Shown here piece after piece: positions 1-6,765 of a DNA stretch of 9,433 nucleotides. The stretch lies in the NCBI GenBank assembly GCA_013152075.1, contig JAADHD010000142.1, positions 1 through 9,433 of the forward strand, in the 5' to 3' direction. How positions within the stretch are numbered: position 1 is the first letter of the stretch; each line of letters opens with the position of its first letter. The notes beneath the pieces were generated by a model. That model searched no databases. It was given only the letters and a program-made list of their open reading frames with translations, and was not told the DNA's origin. This stretch comes from Verrucomicrobiota bacterium. GTDB lineage: Bacteria > Verrucomicrobiota > Verrucomicrobiia > Verrucomicrobiales > DEV007. Position numbers and translations under genes: made by a program.

Positions 1-1487
1 GAGTGAGTGTGTTTTCCTGTTGGGAAAGGGATTTTTTCATCCGAGGCATAAGCCTGAACTGAGCCTTTGTCTTCGGCGGATTTTTCCATACCCATCGTCG
101 CCGTGAAAGACTTGGCGCCTGCCGGTAACTTGAAGGATAACAGGGCAGGGGCCTCGATGTAGTAGCCGTGTTCGATCTTTCCTTTGCCGGACGCCGAGCT
201 GACGAAGGGTTTGCCGTCTGGGAATTTTTCTGTGTGAATTTTTCCTTCGCCCTGTTTTTCAATCAGTTCGAGATCGCCCAAATTTACGATCTTGCCATCT
301 TTGAGAGTCACCCGGGCTTGGTGCAGCACGATGTGGTCGAATTCATTTCCGTCACCCATATCGCCTACGCTCAAATATAAAACTTTGGAGCCTTCCTTGA
401 TCGCCGTTTTCACCTCCATGCTGGCTTTGATCATCATGCCGGTGGCGGGAATCGACAGGCGGACTTTTTCAGAAAAGTCATCGTGAACCTGTTTCAATTC
501 GTCCTCAGTAAAGTTTTCTCTTTTGGCTTGCAACGTCAACCAGGGTTCAAGAACCCATTTGCCGTAGTGGCTGTCCCAGCGTTTGCTTTTGATGTCTTCG
601 TCGGCGCGGGCAAAGGCTATGTACCATTTGTAAAAAACGCCAGGCATTAGCTTTTCCTTGATGGCGGTATCATAGATCTCCCGGTTGCTGGCTTTGGGTT
701 TTGCCAAAGCTAGCTTCATCGCCGGCATAAGGTAGGGTTTGTATTCTTTTCGCGGACTGTATTTGGGAAGTTTATCAAAGAAGTCATTGTAGAAGTTCGT
801 CAGTCTGCGCTCGACCAATACGAGATAGGCCTGCGGCGTGTGAGTGGGCGAAAGCTCAGGGCTGAATTGGATGCCGTCCGCATAGCTCGCTTCGGCATGG
901 CGGGAAATATCGCGCGCGGCTTTGAAGTATTTTTCCACCATGAGAGGCATCATGGTCATGCTCTCGGCATTGTTATCAAAACCTTCGCCACCCGAGCCAT
1001 CGCCTGAAAAATAGCGAGCGGGTTTTAGATCGACTCCGGTCAGATCGCGCACGGTGTTGTTGTATTCGGCTTTGTTCAGGCGGCGCAGAGTGAATTTGCC
1101 GGGATCCTTGACGGATTCATAATCGAATTCATTGATCGTTTTTCTGATGAATGAGATCAGCTTGATTTTCTCGCCGTCGGTCGGTCTGAGCTTCTTTTTT
1201 TCCGGCGGCATCACACCGGTTTCCACCTGGTCGATCACGCTGAACCATTTCTGGAGGTGGACTAGAATGTCCTTCTCGACTTTGTAAGCGTCAAAATTAA
1301 GGCCGCCTTTGTGTTTGTCGTCATCATGGCAATCAGCGCAGTATTTGTTGAGAATCGGCTTGATCTCGTCGTAGCCTTTTTGGAAGTCGGCGAGCAGAGG
1401 GGAGCCGGAGAAAAACCAGAGTATGGCGATGCCCAAGCATGCAGCGATACTGGGTAAGTTTCTTATTTGTATGAAGAGGGGGGTCAT
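1..1487 (-). CDS. Exported planctomycete-type cytochrome c, PSCyt1-PSD3 (DUF1587) protein, C-terminus off the left edge
   Basis: Translation on the minus strand from the ATG at 1487-1485 stays open for 495 codons to the window edge. An in-frame TGA at 1511-1509 rules out a longer start. Residues 11-33 form a hydrophobic Sec-type signal peptide ending near PLLA. A single heme c site, CADCH, lies at 50-54, and an MPP motif at 93-95 could give the axial methionine; together they mark a PSCyt1 domain. The PSD3/DUF1587 signature RRLNKAEYNNTVRDL starts at 135. After that comes a long lysine-rich region; about 330-480 looks beta-rich and faintly NPCBM-like (VGDMGDGNEFDHIVL), which is tentative. Known relatives continue with PSD5, PSD4, PSCyt3 and PSD2 domains, which would lie beyond the edge, so truncation here is only by the window. 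Predicted location is periplasmic or envelope-attached. An electron-transfer role is inferred from the heme site; the real function of the family is unknown. It is transcribed away from hslO. Confidence 0.85.
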   Translation of the reverse strand, partial: MTPLFIQIRNLPSIAACLGIAILWFFSGSPLLADFQKGYDEIKPILNKYCADCHDDDKHKGGLNFDAYKVEKDILVHLQKWFSVIDQVETGVMPPEKKKLRPTDGEKIKLISFIRKTINEFDYESVKDPGKFTLRRLNKAEYNNTVRDLTGVDLKPARYFSGDGSGGEGFDNNAESMTMMPLMVEKYFKAARDISRHAEASYADGIQFSPELSPTHTPQAYLVLVERRLTNFYNDFFDKLPKYSPRKEYKPYLMPAMKLALAKPKASNREIYDTAIKEKLMPGVFYKWYIAFARADEDIKSKRWDSHYGKWVLEPWLTLQAKRENFTEDELKQVHDDFSEKVRLSIPATGMMIKASMEVKTAIKEGSKVLYLSVGDMGDGNEFDHIVLHQARVTLKDGKIVNLGDLELIEKQGEGKIHTEKFPDGKPFVSSASGKGKIEHGYYIEAPALLSFKLPAGAKSFTATMGMEKSAEDKGSVQAYASDEKIPFPTGKHTH

Positions 1488-1529
1488 TTTATGGAAACGG
1501 ATTTTCTTTCAGAGGTGGCGGGAGCTTCG

Positions 1530-1544
1530 CCTTATATTATAAGG
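1530..1544. repeat. 15-nt palindrome in the divergent intergenic region, possible operator
   Basis: CCTTATATTATAAGG has two perfect 7-nt arms around one central T. It encloses the candidate minus-strand -10 box, so a dimeric regulator bound here would block that promoter. No second copy is seen in the window. The operator role is inferred from symmetry and position alone. Confidence 0.3.
1536..1541 (-). promoter_or_regulatory. Candidate -10 box (TATAAT) for the leftward cytochrome gene
   Basis: The minus strand reads TATAAT, a perfect sigma-70-type -10 hexamer, about 48 nt upstream of the ATG at 1487. This would leave a 5' leader of roughly 40 nt. No convincing -35 box lies 16-18 nt further upstream; that stretch is C-rich on the minus strand. 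The call therefore rests on one hexamer and its position, and could be chance in an AT-rich patch. Confidence 0.35.
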
Positions 1545-1710
1545 AGAGAAGGCATGGAGGGGTTTGTTGGTTTCATCTTCTGTTACCTCGGTGAGGCGTG
1601 ATGCATGGCCACTGATTGTTCATTCAAACATAGAATTGCTTCAGCCGCACTGAGAATCTTGCGTTTTGATTATTGCGTCGCTGATGGAACTCCTGTAATC
1701 ATCTAATCAC

Positions 1711-2511
1711 ATGAGCGAGGCATCAGACCAATCTTCCGACAGCACATCGATTAAAGTGCGTTGTTATTTTGTTCGGGAGCGGAATGTTCTGCTCACACGA
1801 GCAGAGTTTTCCGAGTTGTTCACCGATCATTACCTTCACCTGATGGAGAATGAAATCCGCCATGAAGGGGGGGCGGATCAATTGCTCAAGGATGCTTTGG
1901 CGGCGATCACTTTACACATGGCGTCACGCCCGAGAAACGAAACGACGGCCTGGACTTTGAATTTCAAGGACCCTCCGGTGAATGTGTTTGCGGCGGGAAG
2001 CAGTCAGACGGGAAATGTGATCGCTCGCTTAACTACCGAGAATGTAAAAGTGGGGGATCAGAATATGTTTTACTCCCAGGTAATCAGAGAACCGGAAGCA
2101 ACCCGTCAAAGCACGGTGACCTTTGAAGATTACGATGTGTTTAATGCCGTTGAGAGTTTTTACCGACAAAGCGAGCAACGGCCGGCAGCTTATTTCCATA
2201 TGGATGCGGAAGATATTGTCATGATCACCGCCCAACCGGATTGTGATCTTGAATGGTTTGTGAACCTGGATGACGAAAAGGTCAAAAAAATCGACCAGGA
2301 GGAGGAACTCAGTTTGTTGGAGACTCGTGAGTATCACTACGGTTGCGGTTGCAGTCTGGACCGCATTTACCCGATCATAGCAGGAATGTCGGAAGGTAGC
2401 CTTGCGGAAGTGTTCGCCGGTCAGGAAATCGCGAATGCGAGTTGCCCGCGATGTGGGGCCCGGTATCGCATTACTCGTGAAGGGCTAGAAGCTTTCATCA
2501 GCGCGCAGTAA
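1711..2511 (+). CDS. hslO: Hsp33-type redox-regulated molecular chaperone, variant with shortened linker
   Basis: The 266-residue product is a cytoplasmic Hsp33-family holdase, which binds unfolding proteins under oxidative stress once zinc is lost and disulfides form. The zinc site is complete: C212 and C214 (GCGCS), C245 and C248 (CPRCG), with the same CxC-to-CxxC spacing as I recall for E. coli Hsp33. The motif ESFYRQSEQRP (148-158) matches the conserved YFxRSEQLP segment of the chaperone core. Unlike typical members (about 290 residues), the stretch between SEQ and the CxC motif is about 58 residues rather than about 83. The usual GDGP-type glycine motif of the core is also replaced (KDPPVNVFAAG, 86-96). 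There are extra cysteines at 18 and 178. An in-frame TAA at 1696-1698 fixes ATG 1711 as the first start, although no clear Shine-Dalgarno sequence precedes it. It appears monocistronic and divergent from the left cytochrome gene. Confidence 0.85.
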   Translation: MSEASDQSSDSTSIKVRCYFVRERNVLLTRAEFSELFTDHYLHLMENEIRHEGGADQLLKDALAAITLHMASRPRNETTAWTLNFKDPPVNVFAAGSSQTGNVIARLTTENVKVGDQNMFYSQVIREPEATRQSTVTFEDYDVFNAVESFYRQSEQRPAAYFHMDAEDIVMITAQPDCDLEWFVNLDDEKVKKIDQEEELSLLETREYHYGCGCSLDRIYPIIAGMSEGSLAEVFAGQEIANASCPRCGARYRITREGLEAFISAQ

Positions 2512-2846
2512 AAACTGGATCATACCAGAAGGAATGAACTGGGAACTTCGTTATTCGAGCTTATCCCCACTGTTTTCTAGGCTCAATCTGATTGCGCGTT
2601 ATTCTAACGATGTTTAGAAGAGTGCGTAAATCATACCAAAATGAGCCGACTCTTTACAAGACGCTGAATTCATTCAGAGGCAGGCTTCCACTGTCAGTTT
2701 TCAGGACCTGCTTCCACTGTTGGTAAAAATGCTACGAAATAAGAGCTTTATTGATATTGTGGATCGTTGGGTAAGAGGTGAAAATGATAGACCAGTTGAA
2801 TTGAAGACAATGGAAACATTGTTCATCCCCACCCCCTACTTTTATT
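2512..2846. other. 335-bp intergenic region upstream of the DUF1501 operon
   Basis: It should hold the end of the hslO transcript and the promoter of the three-gene operon, but neither is obvious. I found no GC-rich hairpin with a T-run and no well-spaced -35/-10 pair. It does contain an 11-bp direct repeat (2684-2720), a 9-bp direct repeat ATCATACCA (2519-2527 and 2630-2638), a short palindrome CTGAAT-TC-ATTCAG (2664-2677) and an open frame running into the next gene (2645-2854). It is locally more AT-rich than the flanking genes. Confidence 0.6.
2684..2720. repeat. Direct repeat GCTTCCACTGT, two copies 26 bp apart
   Basis: Identical 11-mers occupy 2684-2694 and 2710-2720. The start-to-start distance of 26 bp is about two and a half helical turns, so the copies would lie on nearly opposite faces of the DNA. 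They lie 127-163 bp upstream of the operon's first gene. They could be paired regulator sites or a small slippage duplication; nothing in the sequence decides this. Confidence 0.4.
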
Positions 2847-2854
2847 ATGTTTGA
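2729..2854 (+). CDS. Possible 41-residue leader peptide or gene remnant overlapping the DUF1501 start
   Basis: ATG 2729 opens 41 codons ending at TGA 2852-2854, so the stop overlaps the first 8 nt of the DUF1501 gene (ATGTTTGA). The same frame is open upstream to a TGA at 2642-2644, 69 sense codons in all. The product is mildly amphipathic (KSFIDIVDRWVRGEND near its N-terminus) and matches no family I recognise. The ribosome site is weak (only GG at 2722-2723). Because the DUF1501 gene lacks a Shine-Dalgarno sequence, termination and restart at this overlap would be a plausible way to translate it. The frame may equally be a chance ORF or the tail of a decayed gene. Confidence 0.25.
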   Translation: MLRNKSFIDIVDRWVRGENDRPVELKTMETLFIPTPYFYYV

Positions 2855-4229
2855 TTTTCTTGCTGAAGGCAAAGCTCCTATATGTGGCGCTAATCGCTCG
2901 CGCCGTGAATTTTTACAAATCGGAGCGCTAGGATCCATTGGTTTGTCCTTGCCTCAATACCTGGCAGCCAAACAGGCGGGCGGGGTGGACAAGGGTAATG
3001 ACAACAAGGCCTGCATTTTGATTTTTAATCTTGGCGGTCCGAGCCAGCTTGACCTTTGGGATATGAAACCCGATGCGCCATCCGAGGTGCGGGGACCTTT
3101 CAAACCGATTAGGACAAAATCACCGGACATCGATATTTCAGAAATCCTGCCACTGCACGCTAAAGTGGCTGACAAGTTTTCACTGGTGCGTTCCTGTCAG
3201 CACAGTGGTGCGGCAGTTCACGATGCGGGCTGGCAGATGATGCAGACGGGTCGGCGTTTTACCGGTGGTGTGTTGACGCCTCATGCAGGCGCCGTGTTGA
3301 GTTATCTGCGCGGCAGGAAGACGGATCTTCCTCCTTTTGTGGTGTTGCCGGAATTGATGGGACGTGGGGGCGGTAATCTGCCGAATGGTCAGGCGGGTGG
3401 GTTTCTGGGGAAAGCACATGATCCCTTTGCGCTAATGGCGGATCCGTCTGAGAAGGATTTTAAGGTGCCTGATCTCTTGCCGCCGGATCAGTTTGGTGCC
3501 AGCCGACTGGAGCGTCGGCGCAGCATGCGGGAGATCGTGGATCAAACGGTCAAAAATTTCGAGACCAGTGAGGACGCGCGGTTGCTGGATGAAAACTTTC
3601 AGTCAGCCTATCGTATAATGACCAGCGTGGAAGCGCGTGCAGCTTTTGACTTGTCGAAAGAGCCGGAAAAAGTTCGTGAGCGTTATGGGATGAACCGGGT
3701 CGGTCAGTGTTTTCTGCTGGCTAGACGATTGGTGGAAAGCGGAGTGCGTTTTGTGACGGTGAATACTTTTCTTACGGTGTTCAATGAGTTGTCCTGGGAT
3801 ATTCATGGATCAAAGCCTTTTGTTTCGATTGCTCAGATGAAGGATGTGATTGCGCCGATGTATGACCAGGCTTATTCGGCTTTGATCGAAGACTTGTTTC
3901 AACGCGGAATGCTCGACGACACCATGGTGGCAGGTCTGGCGGAGTTCGGCCGGACGCCGAAGGTCAACCCTGCTGGTGGACGTGATCACTGGCCGCAATG
4001 TTTTACGGTGTCGTTTGCAGGTGGAGGAGTTCAAGGAGGGCGCGTTGTGGGTGCCAGCGATCCGATGGGAGGCTACCCGGCAGAGCGTCCAGTTGAGCCC
4101 GGTGATATCGTGGCAACCATTTTTCGTGGTCTGGGTCTGAACCACGAAAGTCATTTGCCGGGTCCTGCGGGTCGACCCTTTCCTCTGGTGGATTTTGGTA
4201 AGGAGCCGATTCGGGAATTGTTTGCCTGA
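2847..4229 (+). CDS. Tat-exported DUF1501 (sulfatase/alkaline phosphatase-like fold) protein
   Basis: The 460-residue protein is full length for DUF1501. A twin-arginine signal, SRREFLQIGALG, spans 18-29 and is followed by a hydrophobic stretch to about 41, so export in folded form is expected. Family landmarks appear in order: FNLGGPSQLDLWDMKP (60-75), HSGAAVHDAGW (119-129), WDIHG (317-321), EFGRTP (366-371), GGRDHWP (377-383) and GASDPMGGYPAERPV (402-416). By analogy with the alkaline phosphatase superfamily, D318, H320, D380 and H381 are candidate metal ligands, but this is inference. No substrate is established for DUF1501 proteins. They usually sit beside PSCyt2-PSD1 cytochrome genes, as here, suggesting joint function outside the membrane. 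The in-frame stop at 2802-2804 leaves ATG 2847 as the only ATG start before the Tat motif. No Shine-Dalgarno is seen. It is the first gene of a three-gene operon. Confidence 0.88.
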   Translation: MFDFLAEGKAPICGANRSRREFLQIGALGSIGLSLPQYLAAKQAGGVDKGNDNKACILIFNLGGPSQLDLWDMKPDAPSEVRGPFKPIRTKSPDIDISEILPLHAKVADKFSLVRSCQHSGAAVHDAGWQMMQTGRRFTGGVLTPHAGAVLSYLRGRKTDLPPFVVLPELMGRGGGNLPNGQAGGFLGKAHDPFALMADPSEKDFKVPDLLPPDQFGASRLERRRSMREIVDQTVKNFETSEDARLLDENFQSAYRIMTSVEARAAFDLSKEPEKVRERYGMNRVGQCFLLARRLVESGVRFVTVNTFLTVFNELSWDIHGSKPFVSIAQMKDVIAPMYDQAYSALIEDLFQRGMLDDTMVAGLAEFGRTPKVNPAGGRDHWPQCFTVSFAGGGVQGGRVVGASDPMGGYPAERPVEPGDIVATIFRGLGLNHESHLPGPAGRPFPLVDFGKEPIRELFA

Positions 4230-4233
4230 GGTG
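4228..4233 (+). promoter_or_regulatory. Likely ribosome binding site of the PSCyt2-PSD1 gene, overlapping the upstream stop codon
   Basis: GAGGTG overlaps the TGA stop of the DUF1501 gene and lies 15 nt before ATG 4249, somewhat farther than usual. It favours ATG 4249 over ATG 4261, which would be 27 nt away. The overlap with the stop suggests coupled translation. Confidence 0.4.
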
Positions 4234-4248
4234 TTTGATTTTATTGAC

Positions 4249-6753
4249 ATGATCATTTGCATGAAATTTTGGAAAATAGTGGCCCTGGTTTTTATGTCTT
4301 CCGCTTTAGCGGACGGTGGTGATCTTAATGCCGCAGAGAAAGCGTCGTCAGTAAATGGGCTTGCGGTTTTGCCGGTAAAGAGTGTGCTGACCGGCCCCGA
4401 GTCACTTCAGCGTCTCATCGTGTTGAACCGCGATGGGGATCAATTGCGAAACGAAGCAAAGGGCGTTCGTTTTTCTTCGAGTGATGAGAAGGTGGCGAAA
4501 GTTATCAATGGGGTGGTCACTGCCAAGGGCAACGGCAAAGTTACGATTACTGCCACAACTCCCACGGGATTTACGGCGATTTCTGAAATCGAAGTGAAGG
4601 GGATAAAAGTTGCAAACGAGTGGAGTTTTCGTCGTCACGTCATTCCCGTTTTGTCGAAGCAGGGGTGTAATATGGGTTCATGTCACGGGGCGATTGCCGG
4701 TAAGGGGGGTTTTCGTCTGAGTTTGCGTGGATATGATCCGGAGACCGATTTTAAACGCATTACTCGTGAAGCGCGCGGACGTCGAATTGAGCTTGGGGAT
4801 CCCGGCCGTAGTCTGTTGCTCACTAAATCCACCACGGCGTTGAAGCATACTGGTGGGCGTTTTATTGAAGTGGGATCACGGGATTATCGAGTTCTTTCCG
4901 AGTGGATCGCTGCGGGTGCTCGCCCTCCGAAGGAAGAGGATGCGCGTTTGGAAAAGCTGGAGGTGTTTCCTGAGCTGTCGACTCTGAAGGTGGGTGATTT
5001 TCAGAATATTCTGGTTAAGGCACATTACACGGACGGACGAGAGGAGGACGTGACTCAGTGGGCGAAGTTCACTTCGTCGAATGAAGCGGTTGTCACGACC
5101 GATGACAAGGGGCGGGTGACGATTGTCGGCAACGGTGAAGGCGCGGTAACGGCCTGGTTTTCCAGTCAGATTGTTCTCGCTCGCTTTTCGGCACCCTTCC
5201 CTAATGACATTCCTGATGAGGTGTTCACTAATGCGCCACGTCGCAATTTTATTGATGACTTGGTATTGGAGCAATTGCAACGTTTGCGTTTGAAACCCTC
5301 TCCCCGGTCGACCGATTCTGAATTTATTCGGCGCGTGTATATCGACACGGCGGGTATCCTGCCGACGCCCGAAGAAACCAGAGAGTTTCTGGCAGACTCG
5401 GCTCCGGACAAGAGAGATCGTCTGATCGATCATTTGTTAGGACGCAAGGAGATGGTCGATTATTGGGCTTATCGATGGTCTGACATGCTGCTGGTGAATG
5501 GGGGGCTACTGAGACCGGAACCAGTTAAGGCATACTATCAGTGGATACGCGAGCGGGTCGCCAGAAACGAACCCTGGGATAAGATCGTCAGGGAAGTGGT
5601 GACGGCTCGCGGTGAAAGCACGGTAAATGGCGCGACCAACTTTTTTGGTGTTCATCAGGATCCGGAGACGATGGCGGAAAATGTGACGCAGGCTTTCATG
5701 AGTTTGTCGTTGGCCTGTGCGAAATGTCACGACCATCCCTTGGACAAATGGACCAACGATCAGTATTACGCTTTCGCCAATTTGTTTTCACGGGTTCGAG
5801 CTAAAGGGTGGGGAGGGGATTCGCGTAGCGGTGATGGAAAACGAACGATTTATGTCGAATCACGTGGTGATTTGATTCAGCCCCGCACAGGAAAACCACA
5901 GCCGCCAACTCCTCTCGACGCGGAGCCGCTCCCGCAGAACAACCCTGAAGACCGGCGTGAATATCTCGCCGACTGGTTGACTTCCCCTGACAACAAACAC
6001 TTTAGTCGTTCGATTACCAACCGTGTCTGGGCGAATTATTTTGGCCGGGGCCTGGTTGATCCGGTGGACGATTTGCGCGCTTCGAATCCCGCCAGTAACG
6101 AGACTTTGCTGGCAGCGCTGTCAGCATACACGGTTGAGCAGAAATTCGATCTAAAAACATTAATGCGGCTGATGTTGCAAAGCGAAACTTACCAGCGAAG
6201 CAGCGTGGCTCTGTATGAGAACCGTGATGAAGACCGCTTCTTTTCCAGGCAATATCCGCGTCGCCTGATGGCTGAAGTGCTTCACGACGCGGTGGTGAGT
6301 GTCACTGATGTGCCGAGCGAATTCAAAACGGTCGCCACTCAAAAAACGGATTTTTATCCGAAAGGGACTCGAGCCCTAGAGCTGTATGATTCTGCAGTGG
6401 ACTCGTATTTTTTGAGCGCCTTTGGTCGCAATGAGCGCGCGTTGGCCTGTGAATGTGAGCGTTCCAATCAACCGAGCCTGATCCAGGTGCTGCATATGTC
6501 GAATGGGAATACGATCAATGATAAGTTGAGTGACAAAAGCTCAGTGGTGGACCGTTTGCTGAAGAAAAAATTGAGTGATTCACAATTGGTGGAAGAAGCT
6601 TATTTGCGCTGTTTGTCGAGAGCGCCAACCAAACGGGAGTTGGATGCTTATGTGAAAATTCTGTCAGGGACAAAAGCGAAAGAAAAAAAGGAAGCGCTTG
6701 AGGATTTGTTCTGGTCGATCATGACCAGTCGGGAGTTTTTGTTTCAACATTAA
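4249..6753 (+). CDS. Exported Big_2 / PSCyt1-like / PSCyt2 (DUF1549) / PSD1 (DUF1553) protein
   Basis: The product has 834 residues from ATG 4249. Domains in order are: a signal peptide cleaved near ALA-DGG (about 21); an Ig-like Big_2 domain (about 37-118); a cytochrome-like segment with the heme-type motif CNMGSCHG (C140, C145, H146; CX4CH rather than CX2CH) and GKGGFRLSLRGYDP after it; a second Big_2 domain (about 235-315); PSCyt2/DUF1549 starting at NFIDDLV (333) and holding the canonical CAKCHDHPLDKW (C490, C493, H494); and PSD1/DUF1553 from about 565 to the end, including TNRVWANYFGRGLVDP and the conserved CECERSNQPS. The protein should be periplasmic or surface-associated. Electron transfer is inferred from the heme motifs; the reaction is unknown. 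ATG 4249 is chosen for its upstream GAGGTG; ATG 4261 (MKFWKIV) is an alternative, and a TTG at 4195 would overlap the previous gene without signal-peptide logic. The gap to the upstream gene is 19 nt. Confidence 0.9.
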   Translation: MIICMKFWKIVALVFMSSALADGGDLNAAEKASSVNGLAVLPVKSVLTGPESLQRLIVLNRDGDQLRNEAKGVRFSSSDEKVAKVINGVVTAKGNGKVTITATTPTGFTAISEIEVKGIKVANEWSFRRHVIPVLSKQGCNMGSCHGAIAGKGGFRLSLRGYDPETDFKRITREARGRRIELGDPGRSLLLTKSTTALKHTGGRFIEVGSRDYRVLSEWIAAGARPPKEEDARLEKLEVFPELSTLKVGDFQNILVKAHYTDGREEDVTQWAKFTSSNEAVVTTDDKGRVTIVGNGEGAVTAWFSSQIVLARFSAPFPNDIPDEVFTNAPRRNFIDDLVLEQLQRLRLKPSPRSTDSEFIRRVYIDTAGILPTPEETREFLADSAPDKRDRLIDHLLGRKEMVDYWAYRWSDMLLVNGGLLRPEPVKAYYQWIRERVARNEPWDKIVREVVTARGESTVNGATNFFGVHQDPETMAENVTQAFMSLSLACAKCHDHPLDKWTNDQYYAFANLFSRVRAKGWGGDSRSGDGKRTIYVESRGDLIQPRTGKPQPPTPLDAEPLPQNNPEDRREYLADWLTSPDNKHFSRSITNRVWANYFGRGLVDPVDDLRASNPASNETLLAALSAYTVEQKFDLKTLMRLMLQSETYQRSSVALYENRDEDRFFSRQYPRRLMAEVLHDAVVSVTDVPSEFKTVATQKTDFYPKGTRALELYDSAVDSYFLSAFGRNERALACECERSNQPSLIQVLHMSNGNTINDKLSDKSSVVDRLLKKKLSDSQLVEEAYLRCLSRAPTKRELDAYVKILSGTKAKEKKEALEDLFWSIMTSREFLFQH

Positions 6754-6755
6754 GT

Positions 6756-6759
6756 GGAG
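6756..6759 (+). promoter_or_regulatory. Ribosome binding site (GGAG) of the WD40-cytochrome gene
   Basis: GGAG lies 6 nt before ATG 6766, just after the TAA of the preceding gene at 6751-6753. It is the best-placed Shine-Dalgarno sequence in the window and fixes this start; the two hslO-side and operon-head genes have none as clear. Confidence 0.7.
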
Positions 6760-6765
6760 TTTTTT

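Noticed and set aside
168..486. Two plus-strand open frames opposite the left cytochrome gene
   Set aside because: The minus-strand frame is continuous for 495 codons with signal peptide, heme site and DUF1587, so these are antisense shadows.
1586..1596. CCTC-GGT-GAGG hairpin in the divergent intergenic region
   Set aside because: A 4-bp stem with a 3-nt loop is too small to support a terminator or RNA element.
2506..2527. Small hairpins at the end of hslO as a terminator (CAGT-AAAA-ACTG and CTGG-ATCATA-CCAG)
   Set aside because: The stems are only 4 bp and no T-run follows, so an intrinsic terminator is not supported.
2819..2848. TTGTTC and TATTAT with an 18-nt spacer as a promoter of the operon
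   Set aside because: The -10 box would overlap the start codon at 2847, putting the transcript start inside the gene before the Tat signal with no other usable ATG.
4195..4248. An upstream TTG start for the PSCyt2-PSD1 protein
   Set aside because: It would overlap the DUF1501 gene by 35 nt and place 18 mixed residues before the signal peptide; ATG 4249 with GAGGTG upstream fits better.
3810..4262. A 150-codon minus-strand open frame at the end of the DUF1501 gene
   Set aside because: It overlaps the best conserved DUF1501 motifs in antisense and its composition (R, T, H, N) is that of a shadow frame.
4876..5433. A 185-codon minus-strand open frame inside the PSCyt2-PSD1 gene
   Set aside because: It is antisense to the second Big_2 and DUF1549 domains, is rich in R and Q, and resembles no known protein.
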